Shown piece after piece: positions 30,537-38,831 of a stretch of DNA of 64,000 nucleotides. The stretch covers positions 248,001 through 312,000 of the forward strand of contig NZ_WPZQ01000001.1 in NCBI RefSeq assembly GCF_013030265.1, given 5' to 3'. The position numbers were made by a program, and so were the translations under genes. How positions within the stretch are numbered: the stretch's first letter is position 1; each line of letters opens with the position of its first letter. The notes under the pieces were generated by a model that saw only the letters and a list, made by a program, of their open reading frames with translations, had not been told where the DNA came from and ran no database searches. This DNA is from Ruegeria arenilitoris (GTDB lineage Bacteria > Pseudomonadota > Alphaproteobacteria > Rhodobacterales > Rhodobacteraceae).

Positions 30537-31279
30537 TCCGGATGGAGAACGTACATAAGGCCTTTGGCGACAACCATGTCCTGCAGGGCATGAACCTTGA
30601 GATCTCCAAAGGTACCTCAATGGTTATCATCGGCGGTTCCGGCACCGGAAAATCAGTGGCTCTGAAATGTATCCTCGGGCTGATCAAACCTGACAGCGGC
30701 ATGATCTATGTCGATGGTAAAGACGCCACCAAAGGCGACCGCGACGCGTTTCTGGCCCGGTTTGGAATGCTATTTCAAGGCGGTGCTTTGTTCGATTCCC
30801 TGCCCGTCTGGCAAAACGTCGCCTTCCGGCTGCTGCGCGGACCTATGAAACAGCCCGCCGAGTACGCGCGTGAGATCGCCATCGATAAACTTCGTCGCGT
30901 CGGCCTGCGGGCCAAGGTCGCCGATCTCTACCCCTCTGAGCTGTCAGGCGGCATGCAGAAACGCGTCGGCCTCGCCCGTGCAATCGCTGCCGAGCCTGAG
31001 ATCATCTTTTTTGACGAACCAACCACGGGCCTCGACCCGATCATGTCCGGTGTCATCAATGACTTGATCCGAGAGATCGTGACCGAGATGGGTGCCACGG
31101 CAATGACCATCACCCACGACATGAGCTCGGTCCGCGCAATCGCCGATAACGTCGCGATGCTGCATGACGGCGTGATCCAATGGACCGGCCCGGTCGGACA
31201 GATGGATGCGTCAGGTGATCCCTATCTGGAACAATTTATCAGTGGAAGTGCCGAAGGGCCGATTGAGGCAGTGCGTTAG
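30533..31279 (+). CDS. mlaF: MlaF-type ABC transporter ATP-binding protein
   Basis: A 248-residue ATPase energising MlaE. Walker A GGSGTGKSVALK is near residue 36, the signature LSGGMQKRVGLARA is in the middle, Walker B is IIFFDEPTTGLDP, and the H loop is in ITHDMSSV. These details, especially SGGMQKR, are typical of the Mla/Ttg2A group. It ends convergently with a small orphan gene, overlapping that gene's end by four bases. Confidence 0.93.
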   Translation: MIRMENVHKAFGDNHVLQGMNLEISKGTSMVIIGGSGTGKSVALKCILGLIKPDSGMIYVDGKDATKGDRDAFLARFGMLFQGGALFDSLPVWQNVAFRLLRGPMKQPAEYAREIAIDKLRRVGLRAKVADLYPSELSGGMQKRVGLARAIAAEPEIIFFDEPTTGLDPIMSGVINDLIREIVTEMGATAMTITHDMSSVRAIADNVAMLHDGVIQWTGPVGQMDASGDPYLEQFISGSAEGPIEAVR

Positions 31280-31689
31280 TCACGATTTTCGGTGGTACGG
31301 TCTGCCTTCATTCTATCGTAGGCTCTTTGCCCATAATCCACACGTAATAGATACTGACCGGATACTCCCACAAACTCAGGTGTTTCTATCCGTAGAACAT
31401 TGAAAACCTGAATCAAATGAGTACCCGATACTGGAATATAGTCCGGGTCCTGCCCCGAAAGCCGATTGTAAACGCGCCCTCCAAGCCAACCACCCCGACG
31501 ACGCGCACGATCAGCCTCGTAAAGCCTGAAATGCAAAACGCCGAAGAGCTGCTCACTATCCAGTGGCAGCCGGTCGACTGCTGCACCAATTGACGAGTAC
31601 GCCACGGACAGCCCCGACGTAACTGCATCCGATACACCGCGACTGGTAGCCGATGGACCTTTGATGATCTTGATAATGGGGTTTCTCAT
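31276..31689 (-). CDS. hypothetical protein, no family recognised
   Basis: A 137-residue protein with a rather AT-rich coding sequence. An ATG at 31689 is preceded by TTGAGG at good spacing. The C-terminal half is basic and aromatic (YEADRARRRGGWLGGRVYNR, then SGQYLLRVDYGQRAYD); I see no signal peptide or membrane helix and recognise no family. Its stop overlaps the convergent mlaF stop. The ribosome site and the amino-acid composition favour a real gene, possibly acquired. Confidence 0.55.
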   Translation of the reverse strand: MRNPIIKIIKGPSATSRGVSDAVTSGLSVAYSSIGAAVDRLPLDSEQLFGVLHFRLYEADRARRRGGWLGGRVYNRLSGQDPDYIPVSGTHLIQVFNVLRIETPEFVGVSGQYLLRVDYGQRAYDRMKADRTTENRD

Positions 31690-31783
31690 TTAACCTCAAG
31701 GTGTTCTGCCTTTCTCTGTCCCGGTCTAAGGTAGAGATGCACCAAAACCCATCAAAAACTTGAATGGTCTCATGTGCCTGACT

Positions 31784-31796
31784 AGGTTCGGAACCT
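31784..31796. promoter_or_regulatory. short palindrome upstream of the pqiA-like gene
   Basis: AGGTTC-G-GAACCT is a perfect 6-bp inverted repeat with a one-base centre, 20 bases before the pqiA-like start, inside the 126-base divergent spacer. It may be an operator or may be chance. Confidence 0.3.
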
Positions 31797-31815
31797 GTTT
31801 CCTACGGATATTAAA

Positions 31816-32268
31816 ATGACCCTTCGCCTCATCACCCTGTCCCTGCTGATCCTCTACCCCATCGCGTGGTTTGCCCCACTCATGCGCGCGGGTTTGCTCC
31901 CGATTTTCGGCCTCAGCGAGATCAGCGTGATCACCGGCCTGCAGTCCCTATGGCACTCGGATGTGTTCCTCGCGCTCGTCGTCACCGCCTTCGCTCTCTT
32001 TGCGCCTTATCTCAAAACCATCGGTACAGCGCTGATCCAGTGGAACCTGTTGGACCCGCGTGTACAGCCCGCATTGCACATCCTCGGCAAACTTGCGATG
32101 GCCGATATTTTCCTTATTGCTCTGTACATTACGCTGGCCAAGGGCATCTCGTATGCGACCATCGAAACAGCATGGGGTTTGTATCTGTTTACAGGCTGTA
32201 TTCTGGCCTCGATCGCATTGGGTCACATTACCGAAGTGCAACTTAAATCACGAAATTCTCAGACCTAA
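31816..32268 (+). CDS. paraquat-inducible protein A-like membrane protein
   Basis: A 150-residue protein with four hydrophobic helices matching a single PqiA domain: the FGLSEISVITGLQSLW and ADIFLIALYITLAKG segments are characteristic. PqiA proteins accompany MCE-type lipid transport across the envelope, so its closeness to mlaEF is suggestive, although the orphan gene lies between on the other strand. The start ATG 31816 has only a weak ribosome site. Confidence 0.8.
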   Translation: MTLRLITLSLLILYPIAWFAPLMRAGLLPIFGLSEISVITGLQSLWHSDVFLALVVTAFALFAPYLKTIGTALIQWNLLDPRVQPALHILGKLAMADIFLIALYITLAKGISYATIETAWGLYLFTGCILASIALGHITEVQLKSRNSQT

Positions 32269-32419
32269 TTGATTGAAAACATTAATTTGAGTATCATGTT
32301 TAATATTCGAGCAGCTAAGTTTTGTTAGTTTACGGGTCCGCAGCGGATCGTCGTTTGTGTTAGATGGTATCTCCGCCTCGGGTCCGGTCTAAGCCGGTTT
32401 CGAAAGGAGATGGACTATT

Positions 32420-33202
32420 ATGGCCGCCCTCCACAATATCACATTGCAATTTCAAAATGTTTTCTTACGCTTAACTTTTATTCTTATCTGTGCCGCCGCC
32501 CTATTCGCGGTGTTTGCAACCCTGATGTCAGCAGCGGGCGTTTGGCCGTGGTTGTCAATGCAGGCTGCCATCGGAAACAACCCTGCAATTGATGCAGGAC
32601 CCTATTTCCAAGTTGGATTGACCTGCCTGATTCTCATGCTGGCCTTCTACCTGCCTTCAAGTGCGCGCATGATGGCGCTTGAGAGCACGCACCGAAAGTT
32701 CTCGCTCAACATGCAGGATATCGTAGATGCCTACCGCGTTGCGCATGCCTCTGACCGCAGCGGCGTTTTTGCGCTCGCGTCCGAATTCGATGCGGTCAAG
32801 GAAAGGATGCACTTTCTGCGCGATCATCCCGACCTTCAGGCAATGGAGCCCGAAATTCTGGAGCTTGCAGCACAGATGAGTCAGGTCAGCCACGAACTGG
32901 CCGAAACGTATGGAGAAGCAAAGGTCAAACGAGCGCGTGGCTTCCTGCAGCAACGTCAGGAAGAGGTTGAGCTGTTCCAGCAGCGGATAGAGGACGCTCA
33001 GACCATCCTGCACGAACTGCGGCAATGGACCCGTGACATCGAAATCGAGGAATCGATCGCCAAATCACAACTGACACGGCTGAGAGATGAGCTATTCGAA
33101 CTTTTGCCAGAGCTCTCGGCGCAACTGCAAACCCCGCCTGACGACAGCGATCCCAGCGCATCCAGCGTTATCGCGATGTCGCCACCGCGGGCAGCTGAAT
33201 AA
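32420..33202 (+). CDS. membrane-anchored coiled-coil protein, conserved in roseobacters
   Basis: A 260-residue protein with two N-terminal hydrophobic helices (about 15-40 and 62-78) followed by a long charged helical region, roughly 90-235, with heptad-like pattern. The segment DRSGVFALASEFDAVKERM is its most distinctive part. Relatives in Rhodobacteraceae are often labelled DNA repair protein, which probably only reflects the radA neighbour. ATG 32420 follows AAAGGAG. The 151-base spacer before it is AT-rich and has no gene I can see. Confidence 0.78.
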   Translation: MAALHNITLQFQNVFLRLTFILICAAALFAVFATLMSAAGVWPWLSMQAAIGNNPAIDAGPYFQVGLTCLILMLAFYLPSSARMMALESTHRKFSLNMQDIVDAYRVAHASDRSGVFALASEFDAVKERMHFLRDHPDLQAMEPEILELAAQMSQVSHELAETYGEAKVKRARGFLQQRQEEVELFQQRIEDAQTILHELRQWTRDIEIEESIAKSQLTRLRDELFELLPELSAQLQTPPDDSDPSASSVIAMSPPRAAE

Positions 33203-33334
33203 CCACTCACCCCGGCGCGTCAGCGCCTGTCGCAGAGGATGGCCTTAAGAGTCTGACGACGCGGCACTCCAGCGGCGGTAATGATTGCCCACAAGGGCTT
33301 GAAGAACCGCCCAACCTCGGGCACCAAAGGCCGC

Positions 33335-34699
33335 ATGGTAAAGACGACTTCTTTCTCCTGCTCGGCCTGTGGTGCCACGCATACCCGTTGGTCCGGGCGA
33401 TGCGATGCCTGCGGCGAATGGAACACCATCACGCAGGACGCACCACTCTCCACAGGACCGGCCAAGAAATCTCTGGGCGGCAAGCGCGGTCAGTCCATAG
33501 TTCTGTCCGACCTGTCGACCGAAGAAACACCCCCACCCCGCACACTCTGCGGTGTCGAAGAACTCGATCGCGTACTTGGCGGTGGTCTTGTCCCGGCCTC
33601 AGCGCTTTTGGTTGGCGGTGATCCGGGTATCGGCAAATCCACTCTTCTACTACAAGCGGCAGCACGGTTTGCCCGGACCGGTTTGAAAACCATCTATGTC
33701 TCGGGTGAGGAAGCCAGCGCGCAGGTTCGTATGCGCGCCCGTCGCCTTGGCCTCGAAGACGCACCTGTCCAACTGGCGGCAGAAACAAACCTGCGCGACA
33801 TCCTCACGACTTTGGAAGCCGAAAAACCGGGTCTGGCCATCATCGACTCGATTCAGACTATGTGGGCCGACAATGTCGATAGTGCGCCGGGATCGGTGTC
33901 CCAGGTCCGCGCCGCAGCACATGAGCTGACATCGTTCGCCAAACGTCATGGCGTGTCGATCATCATGGTCGGGCATGTGACAAAAGAAGGTCAGATCGCC
34001 GGCCCGCGCGTGGTTGAACACATGGTCGATACCGTCCTTTACTTCGAAGGCGAGCGTGGCCATCAGTTTCGCATCCTGCGCGCGGTCAAGAACCGTTTCG
34101 GCCCCGCCGATGAGATCGGCGTGTTCGAGATGACGGGCAAAGGTCTGGCGCAGGTCACCAACCCTTCAGCGTTGTTTCTGTCGGAAAGGGGCAAACCCAG
34201 CCCAGGTTCAGCAGTGTTTGCCGGTATCGAAGGCACGCGCCCTGTGCTGGTCGAACTGCAGGCCCTTGTTTCTCCTTCCCCTCATTCACAACCCCGCCGC
34301 ACTGTCGTCGGCTGGGACAGTGGCCGTTTGGCGATGATCCTGGCCGTGCTCGAAGCGCGCTGTGGCATCCCGTTTGCAGGCCTAGATGTCTATCTGAACG
34401 TCGCAGGCGGCTTGAAAGTCAGTGAACCTGCGGCCGATCTGGCGGTCGCCGCCGCGTTGCTGAGTGCCCGAGAAGACACAGCCCTGCCCGCAGATACCGT
34501 TGTTTTCGGAGAAATCTCGTTATCTGGGGCACTTAGACCGGCCCCGCAGACCGAAAATAGGTTGAAAGAAGCGCAAAAACTTGGTTTCACATCGGCAATT
34601 GCTCCGGCAGGTGGCAAAACCGGCACTGTGGCAGGTCTGACACTCACCCGACCCAGTGATTTGGTTGGGTTTGTTGGCGAAACCTTCGGAGCAGGTTAA
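33335..34699 (+). CDS. radA: DNA repair protein RadA
   Basis: A 454-residue RecA-like protein that processes recombination intermediates. A C4 zinc finger (CSACG...CDACGEW) is at residues 8-27, then Walker A GGDPGIGKST, the RadA-specific KNRFGPADEIGVFEM motif, and a Lon-protease-like C-terminal domain. ATG 33335 (MVKTTSF) places the zinc finger at the usual distance; the open frame extends upstream without homology. It is followed by cvpA after 41 bases. Confidence 0.96.
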   Translation: MVKTTSFSCSACGATHTRWSGRCDACGEWNTITQDAPLSTGPAKKSLGGKRGQSIVLSDLSTEETPPPRTLCGVEELDRVLGGGLVPASALLVGGDPGIGKSTLLLQAAARFARTGLKTIYVSGEEASAQVRMRARRLGLEDAPVQLAAETNLRDILTTLEAEKPGLAIIDSIQTMWADNVDSAPGSVSQVRAAAHELTSFAKRHGVSIIMVGHVTKEGQIAGPRVVEHMVDTVLYFEGERGHQFRILRAVKNRFGPADEIGVFEMTGKGLAQVTNPSALFLSERGKPSPGSAVFAGIEGTRPVLVELQALVSPSPHSQPRRTVVGWDSGRLAMILAVLEARCGIPFAGLDVYLNVAGGLKVSEPAADLAVAAALLSAREDTALPADTVVFGEISLSGALRPAPQTENRLKEAQKLGFTSAIAPAGGKTGTVAGLTLTRPSDLVGFVGETFGAG

Positions 34700-34740
34700 G
34701 ATCGCGCCTCGAGGGGCAGAAAAAAGAACAGGCGAGGGCC

Positions 34741-35361
34741 ATGGAAGGTTTTACAATAATTGACGGGGTGGTTGCCCTGATCATCGTGCTGTCGGGCATA
34801 CTAGCCTATTCGCGCGGTTTCATGCGCGAGGTTCTGGCCATCGCTGGCTGGGTTGCGGCCGCCATTCTGGCCTTTATCTTCGCGCCGCAGGCCGTTCCTT
34901 TAGTCAAAGAGGTTCCGGTTGTCGGAGAGTTCCTGCGCGACAGCTGCGAACTGTCTGTCATCACTGGCTTTGCTGCAGTGTTTGCGATTGCTCTGATCGT
35001 GGTCAGCATCTTTACGCCACTGTTTTCATCGCTCGTGCAACGTTCAGCACTGGGCGGTCTGGATCAGGCACTGGGCTTCTTCTTCGGTATCGCGCGCGGC
35101 ATCCTGCTCGTTGCCATCGCCTTCTTCGTCTACGACACCGTTATGACCGGCCAGTCCTACACGATCGTTGATGAGAGCCGTTCGGCGAAGGTCTTTGAAC
35201 AGTTCAGCGACCGGATCGAAGAGCAGAACCCCGAGGCCGCTCTGGGTTGGGTTACATCTCAGTACGAAGAGTTGGTTGCAAGCTGCACCGCAGACTCGGG
35301 CAGCTCGGAAGATACAAGCAACACCGAGAACACTGGAAGCACCGAAGGCACCGGCAACTAA
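34741..35361 (+). CDS. cvpA: CvpA family membrane protein
   Basis: A 206-residue inner-membrane protein with four hydrophobic helices and the family start TIIDGVVALIIVLSGILAYSRG. The C-terminal tail of about 45 residues is soluble and ends in a low-complexity Ser/Thr/Glu/Asn run, probably disordered. CvpA is needed for colicin V export and envelope stress tolerance in E. coli and often sits near purF, as here (two loci on). A clear terminator follows. Confidence 0.88.
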   Translation: MEGFTIIDGVVALIIVLSGILAYSRGFMREVLAIAGWVAAAILAFIFAPQAVPLVKEVPVVGEFLRDSCELSVITGFAAVFAIALIVVSIFTPLFSSLVQRSALGGLDQALGFFFGIARGILLVAIAFFVYDTVMTGQSYTIVDESRSAKVFEQFSDRIEEQNPEAALGWVTSQYEELVASCTADSGSSEDTSNTENTGSTEGTGN

Positions 35362-35385
35362 GCTGACCAAATCTAGAATTCAGGT

Positions 35386-35414
35386 AAAAGCCCGGTCGAA
35401 ACCGGGCTTTTTTT
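35386..35414 (+). terminator. rho-independent terminator after cvpA
   Basis: AAAGCCCGGT and ACCGGGCTTT form a perfect stem with a CGAA loop, followed by a run of seven T residues. Confidence 0.9.
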
Positions 35415-35442
35415 GTTGCTGATGAGCAAAAAACTTGAACTG

Positions 35443-35718
35443 TCAGGAAAACCCCTCGCCACCGCACACTGCACATCGAGTCGATTTTAAGCCAAAGCAC
35501 CCGTCACATCGGCTATATTCCGGCTTTCCAAACACATCTCTGCTTTTGACGACCTCGCCAGCACCATTGCAGATTGGGCAAGGCGCACGGCCCATGCCAC
35601 GGCACCGGTGACAACGACGTTTTGCCTGCTCTTCTTTCTTAGAACCCTGCTTATGTTGCCACATACGCTTTACCCATCCGAAACCTCGATTTCTGTTATC
35701 GCTCGGAACTTTTATCAT
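35443..35718 (-). CDS. DnaJ-type zinc-finger mini-protein
   Basis: A 91-residue protein with four CxxCxG repeats: C36xxC39, C47xxC50, C71xxC74 and C82xxC85 (CHRCRGMG, CPICNGAG, CDGCFGLK, CAVCGGEG). This is the pattern of the DnaJ cysteine-rich domain, which binds two zinc ions, but there is no J domain or C-terminal domain. The first 35 residues are basic. Relatives such as BSD2 in plastids act as chaperones for a single client. ATG 35718 or GTG 35721 can start it; neither has a good ribosome site. Confidence 0.75.
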   Translation of the reverse strand: MIKVPSDNRNRGFGWVKRMWQHKQGSKKEEQAKRRCHRCRGMGRAPCPICNGAGEVVKSRDVFGKPEYSRCDGCFGLKSTRCAVCGGEGFS

Positions 35719-36027
35719 CACAGCATATATGTCTGATCATGTCACCTGTATTGGCCTGGATGCTCAAAATCAGCCTGCGGCAAAACGCGAGTGTGATCCT
35801 TTGATGACAGCGGCGACATTAGGCATTATGTGGAAGCCAGACCGCCACGGAATCGGAGCTACCGATCTTGTTCTTTCTGTTTTCCTTCGTGATCGCCGCT
35901 GCGCTGCTAGCGCATATGGCATCAGGAAAAGCAGTACCTGCGCGAATGAAAATCCGCGTTCATCAGAACCATTCCGCGGCACGAAGTACCCTCTACGTTA
36001 AAACGTCATAGAAATTGGAGCCCGTAC
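35719..36027. other. 309-base spacer before purF
   Basis: Holds the divergent start region of the zinc-finger gene and the purF leader. I see no terminator, riboswitch core or RNA gene. A possible 47-codon frame with a TTG start (35868-36011) is listed separately. Confidence 0.5.
35868..36011 (+). CDS. possible small single-span membrane protein
   Basis: A TTG at 35868 preceded by GGAG nine bases upstream opens a frame of 47 codons. The product would begin with a hydrophobic segment (FFLFSFVIAAALLAHM) and continue with a basic tail. There is no ATG start for the membrane segment and no homologue I know, so this may be chance. Its stop is 16 bases before purF. Confidence 0.2.
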   Translation: MFFLFSFVIAAALLAHMASGKAVPARMKIRVHQNHSAARSTLYVKTS

Positions 36028-37551
36028 ATGTGTGGGATTTTGGGGATCGCAAGCAGGACGCATGATGTCTTTGCGGAAATCTATGACGGGCTGCTGATGC
36101 TGCAGCACCGGGGTCAGGACGCCTCGGGCATCGTCACCTACAACGGCGAGTTCTTTCGCGAGAAAAAGGCCAATGGTCTGGTCAAGGATGTCTTCAACGC
36201 ACAGGATGCCGAGACGCTGTCGGGTAAGATCGGAATTGGTCATGTGCGCTATCCCACTGCAGGATCGCTCAGCGCGGCCGAGGCGCAGCCGTTCTTCGTG
36301 AACGCGCCTTATGGGATCTACCTCGTCCACAACGGCAACATCACCAACACTGCTGAACAACGCGAGAAGGTCACGGGCAAATACAGCCGCCACCTGCGCA
36401 CCACATCGGATTCCGAAATCCTGTTGAATGTACTTGCCGATAAGGTGGCAGACGCAATTAAGGTGAACGGCAACTCCGATCCGATCCGCAACATCTTTGC
36501 TGGTGTAAAGATGACGATGGAACGGGTTCAGGGCGCCTATTCGGTGATCTGTCTGATTGCGGGCGTGGGTATGCTGGCCTTCCGTGATCCGTATGGCATC
36601 CGCCCCCTGTCAGTTGCCAAGCGCGTGGCCGAAGGGCAAGGCGACGATTACGCCTTTGCCTCGGAAGACGTTGCATTCGGCATCAATGGTTTCGACAAGC
36701 TGCGCGATCTGCGCGCTGGCGAGGCGATCCTGATTGATCTGGACGGCAACATGCACGAATTTCAAGCGGTCGAAGGCAAGCTCACCCCCTGCATCTTTGA
36801 ATATGTCTACCTCGCGCGCCCGGATTCACTTCTGGACGGTGTGTCGGTCTACAAGACCCAGATGCGTATGGGTCAAACACTGGCCAAGCAGATTCAGGAG
36901 TCCGGACTTGAAATTGACCGGATCATCCCGGTGCCCGACAGTGCTCGTCCTGTGGCGCTTGAGGCGGCAAAGATCACTGGCATCCCTTATCGCGAGGGTC
37001 TGGTAAAGAACCGCTATGTGGGCCGAACCTTCATCATGCCAGGTCAGGCCGAGCGGCAAAAATCTGTCCGGCGCAAGCTTAATGCGGTTCCGCTGGAGTT
37101 CGATGGGCACAATGTTCTGCTGATCGACGATTCCATTGTGCGCGGCAATACGATCAAGAAAATCGTGCAGATGTGCCGCGAGGCCGGAGCGAAAAAGGTT
37201 TATATCGCCAGCGCATCGCCGCCGGTGAAATACCCTAATGTCTACGGCATCGACATGCCCACCAAGCATGAGCTGGTCGCCAATGGCAAAGAGATCGAGG
37301 AAATCCGCGAAGAGCTGGGCGCTGACGCGCTGTTCTATCAAAATCTCGATGATCTGATCTGGGCCGCCAAGGAAGGCAATCCCGAGATCGAGCAATTCGA
37401 CTGCTCCTGCTTTGATGGCAACTATATCACGGGCAGCGTCAGCGAGGATTATCTGGATAGCCTGGAAAACAGCAGCCGCGTCAGCAAAAAGCGCGAAGAC
37501 ATGCAGGTCGTCGGAGGGTCCTGGAACTCGGCGAAGCTCGCTTCGGGGTAA
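36028..37551 (+). CDS. purF: amidophosphoribosyltransferase
   Basis: First committed enzyme of purine synthesis, making phosphoribosylamine from PRPP and glutamine. The 507-residue protein starts MCGILGIAS, so C2 is the glutamine-amidotransferase nucleophile. The N-terminal Ntn domain contains LQHRGQDASG, and the PRPP loop is VLLIDDSIVRGNT near residue 370. ATG 36028 follows TTGGAG. A GC-rich stem without a T-run follows the stop. Confidence 0.97.
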   Translation: MCGILGIASRTHDVFAEIYDGLLMLQHRGQDASGIVTYNGEFFREKKANGLVKDVFNAQDAETLSGKIGIGHVRYPTAGSLSAAEAQPFFVNAPYGIYLVHNGNITNTAEQREKVTGKYSRHLRTTSDSEILLNVLADKVADAIKVNGNSDPIRNIFAGVKMTMERVQGAYSVICLIAGVGMLAFRDPYGIRPLSVAKRVAEGQGDDYAFASEDVAFGINGFDKLRDLRAGEAILIDLDGNMHEFQAVEGKLTPCIFEYVYLARPDSLLDGVSVYKTQMRMGQTLAKQIQESGLEIDRIIPVPDSARPVALEAAKITGIPYREGLVKNRYVGRTFIMPGQAERQKSVRRKLNAVPLEFDGHNVLLIDDSIVRGNTIKKIVQMCREAGAKKVYIASASPPVKYPNVYGIDMPTKHELVANGKEIEEIREELGADALFYQNLDDLIWAAKEGNPEIEQFDCSCFDGNYITGSVSEDYLDSLENSSRVSKKREDMQVVGGSWNSAKLASG

Positions 37552-37559
37552 ACAAGACC

Positions 37560-37581
37560 GGGCAGCGCAACACCGCTGCCC
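37560..37581. terminator. stem-loop after purF, weak terminator candidate
   Basis: GGGCAGCG and CGCTGCCC form an 8-bp stem around CAACAC, nine bases after the purF stop. There is no T-run. The rest of the 289-base spacer to the next gene shows nothing recognisable. Confidence 0.4.
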
Positions 37582-37840
37582 CGGCGAATCAGTTCTGCAT
37601 TAGTGGCGCATCAGGCGCACATTGTTCGCTCTTGCGGGGCCATACCGCCTGTTCACTGGTGAGTTTTCGCCTACAACCAGCCGGTGAACGATCTGCGATT
37701 GCAAAGGCTTCGTCAGACCGGTTTTGCACCCACGTTTTCGTGACGCAGTGGCATACTTCAATTTAAACGATCGATTTGATAGCCCGCGTGCCACCAACCG
37801 CTCACAACAAAGGGGTCGGGTTCTTTCCTGACCGCGATCT

Positions 37841-38089
37841 ATGTCAAACGCCACTGTTAAAAGTGCGGCCACTAAAAAGGGCGCGCTCAAGAAGAACTCC
37901 GTATCGGTGCTCGGCGTATTTGGACCCAAGGCCAATATGCGCGCCCTGATGCGACTGTCGTCGGGACGGGTCAAAGAGGTCAAACCGGGTAGCCGCGTCG
38001 CCTCGGGGACCGTAGTTGCCATCGATGAAGACGGCGTCATGCTGCGACAAAGCGGCCAGACCAAGCGGATCGCCATCCCCGGCGGCTGA
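37841..38089 (+). CDS. small GspC/PilP-like beta-domain protein
   Basis: An 82-residue protein. After a basic N-terminal 20 residues comes a compact beta pattern, SVLGVFGPKANMRALMRL, then VKPGSRVASGTVVAIDEDGVML and KRIAIPGG. This resembles the homology region of type II secretion GspC and of PilP, where a small beta barrel binds a secretin. There is no membrane segment here and no secretion gene nearby, so the role is unknown. It precedes the SDR gene by 42 bases. Confidence 0.65.
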   Translation: MSNATVKSAATKKGALKKNSVSVLGVFGPKANMRALMRLSSGRVKEVKPGSRVASGTVVAIDEDGVMLRQSGQTKRIAIPGG

Positions 38090-38131
38090 TCTCGGCTTGA
38101 CGACCCGTGCGCAGGGGTTCAAACCGCTCCC

Positions 38132-38776
38132 ATGACCGATCAGACCAAAATTGCCCTCATCACAGGGGCCTCTCGCGGATTGGGTGCAGCACTGGCCGAA
38201 GCGCTGGCGCCCGAGTATCACATCGTCGCTGTCGCCCGCACCACTGGCGGGTTGGAAGAGCTTGACGACCGCATTCAGGCCAAAGGCGGCAGCGCCACTT
38301 TGGCTCCGATGGATGTTACCGATCCCGATGCCATGGCAACGCTGTGCCGCGGAATTCACGACCGTTGGGGTAAGGTGGATCTGTGGCTGCATACCGCTAT
38401 CCACACTTCAGCTTTGACGCCCGCGCATTTCGTCGACCCGAAAGAGTGGACTAAGGCGATAAACACGAACGCAAACGCGACTTCGGTTTTGATCCCCTAC
38501 ATCGCCCCCCTTCTTGGCGAAGCTGGCCATGCCGTGTTCTTTGATGATCCGAAGGCTGGCGAGAAGTTCTATGGCATCTATGGTGCCACCAAGGCTGCTC
38601 AGATGGCTCTGGCGCGGAGCTGGGCAACCGAAACCGAGCGCACGGGCCCTCGCGTTTCCATCATAGAGCCTGCACCGATGCCAACAGCAGTTCGTGCACG
38701 TTTTCACCCTGGTGAAGACCGCGAAGCGCTGACGGCCACCGCAGATGAAGCGGCACGCATTCTAACTCTTCTTTGA
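38132..38776 (+). CDS. short-chain dehydrogenase/reductase
   Basis: A 214-residue SDR. Cofactor loop TGASRGLG is at residues 11-18 and the catalytic YGATK lies near residue 147. The position of the catalytic serine reads FFDDP, so it may lack the usual serine; the substrate cannot be predicted. The ATG at 38132 has no strong ribosome site. It lies 42 bases after the small beta-domain gene and ends at a strong terminator. Confidence 0.85.
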   Translation: MTDQTKIALITGASRGLGAALAEALAPEYHIVAVARTTGGLEELDDRIQAKGGSATLAPMDVTDPDAMATLCRGIHDRWGKVDLWLHTAIHTSALTPAHFVDPKEWTKAINTNANATSVLIPYIAPLLGEAGHAVFFDDPKAGEKFYGIYGATKAAQMALARSWATETERTGPRVSIIEPAPMPTAVRARFHPGEDREALTATADEAARILTLL

Positions 38777-38797
38777 ATTCTCTCTATTGAGAAAGCG

Positions 38798-38831
38798 AAA
38801 CGGCGCCCTCAAAATCCGGGCGCCGTTTTTT
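38798..38831 (+). terminator. rho-independent terminator after the SDR gene
   Basis: AACGGCGCCC and GGGCGCCGTT form a 10-bp stem with a short A-rich loop, followed by TTTT. It also overlaps the last base of the convergent DUF815 gene and may serve both. Confidence 0.85.

Noticed and set aside
37600..38076. 158-codon - strand frame after purF
   Set aside because: Mostly antisense to the small beta-domain gene; no ribosome site or family features.
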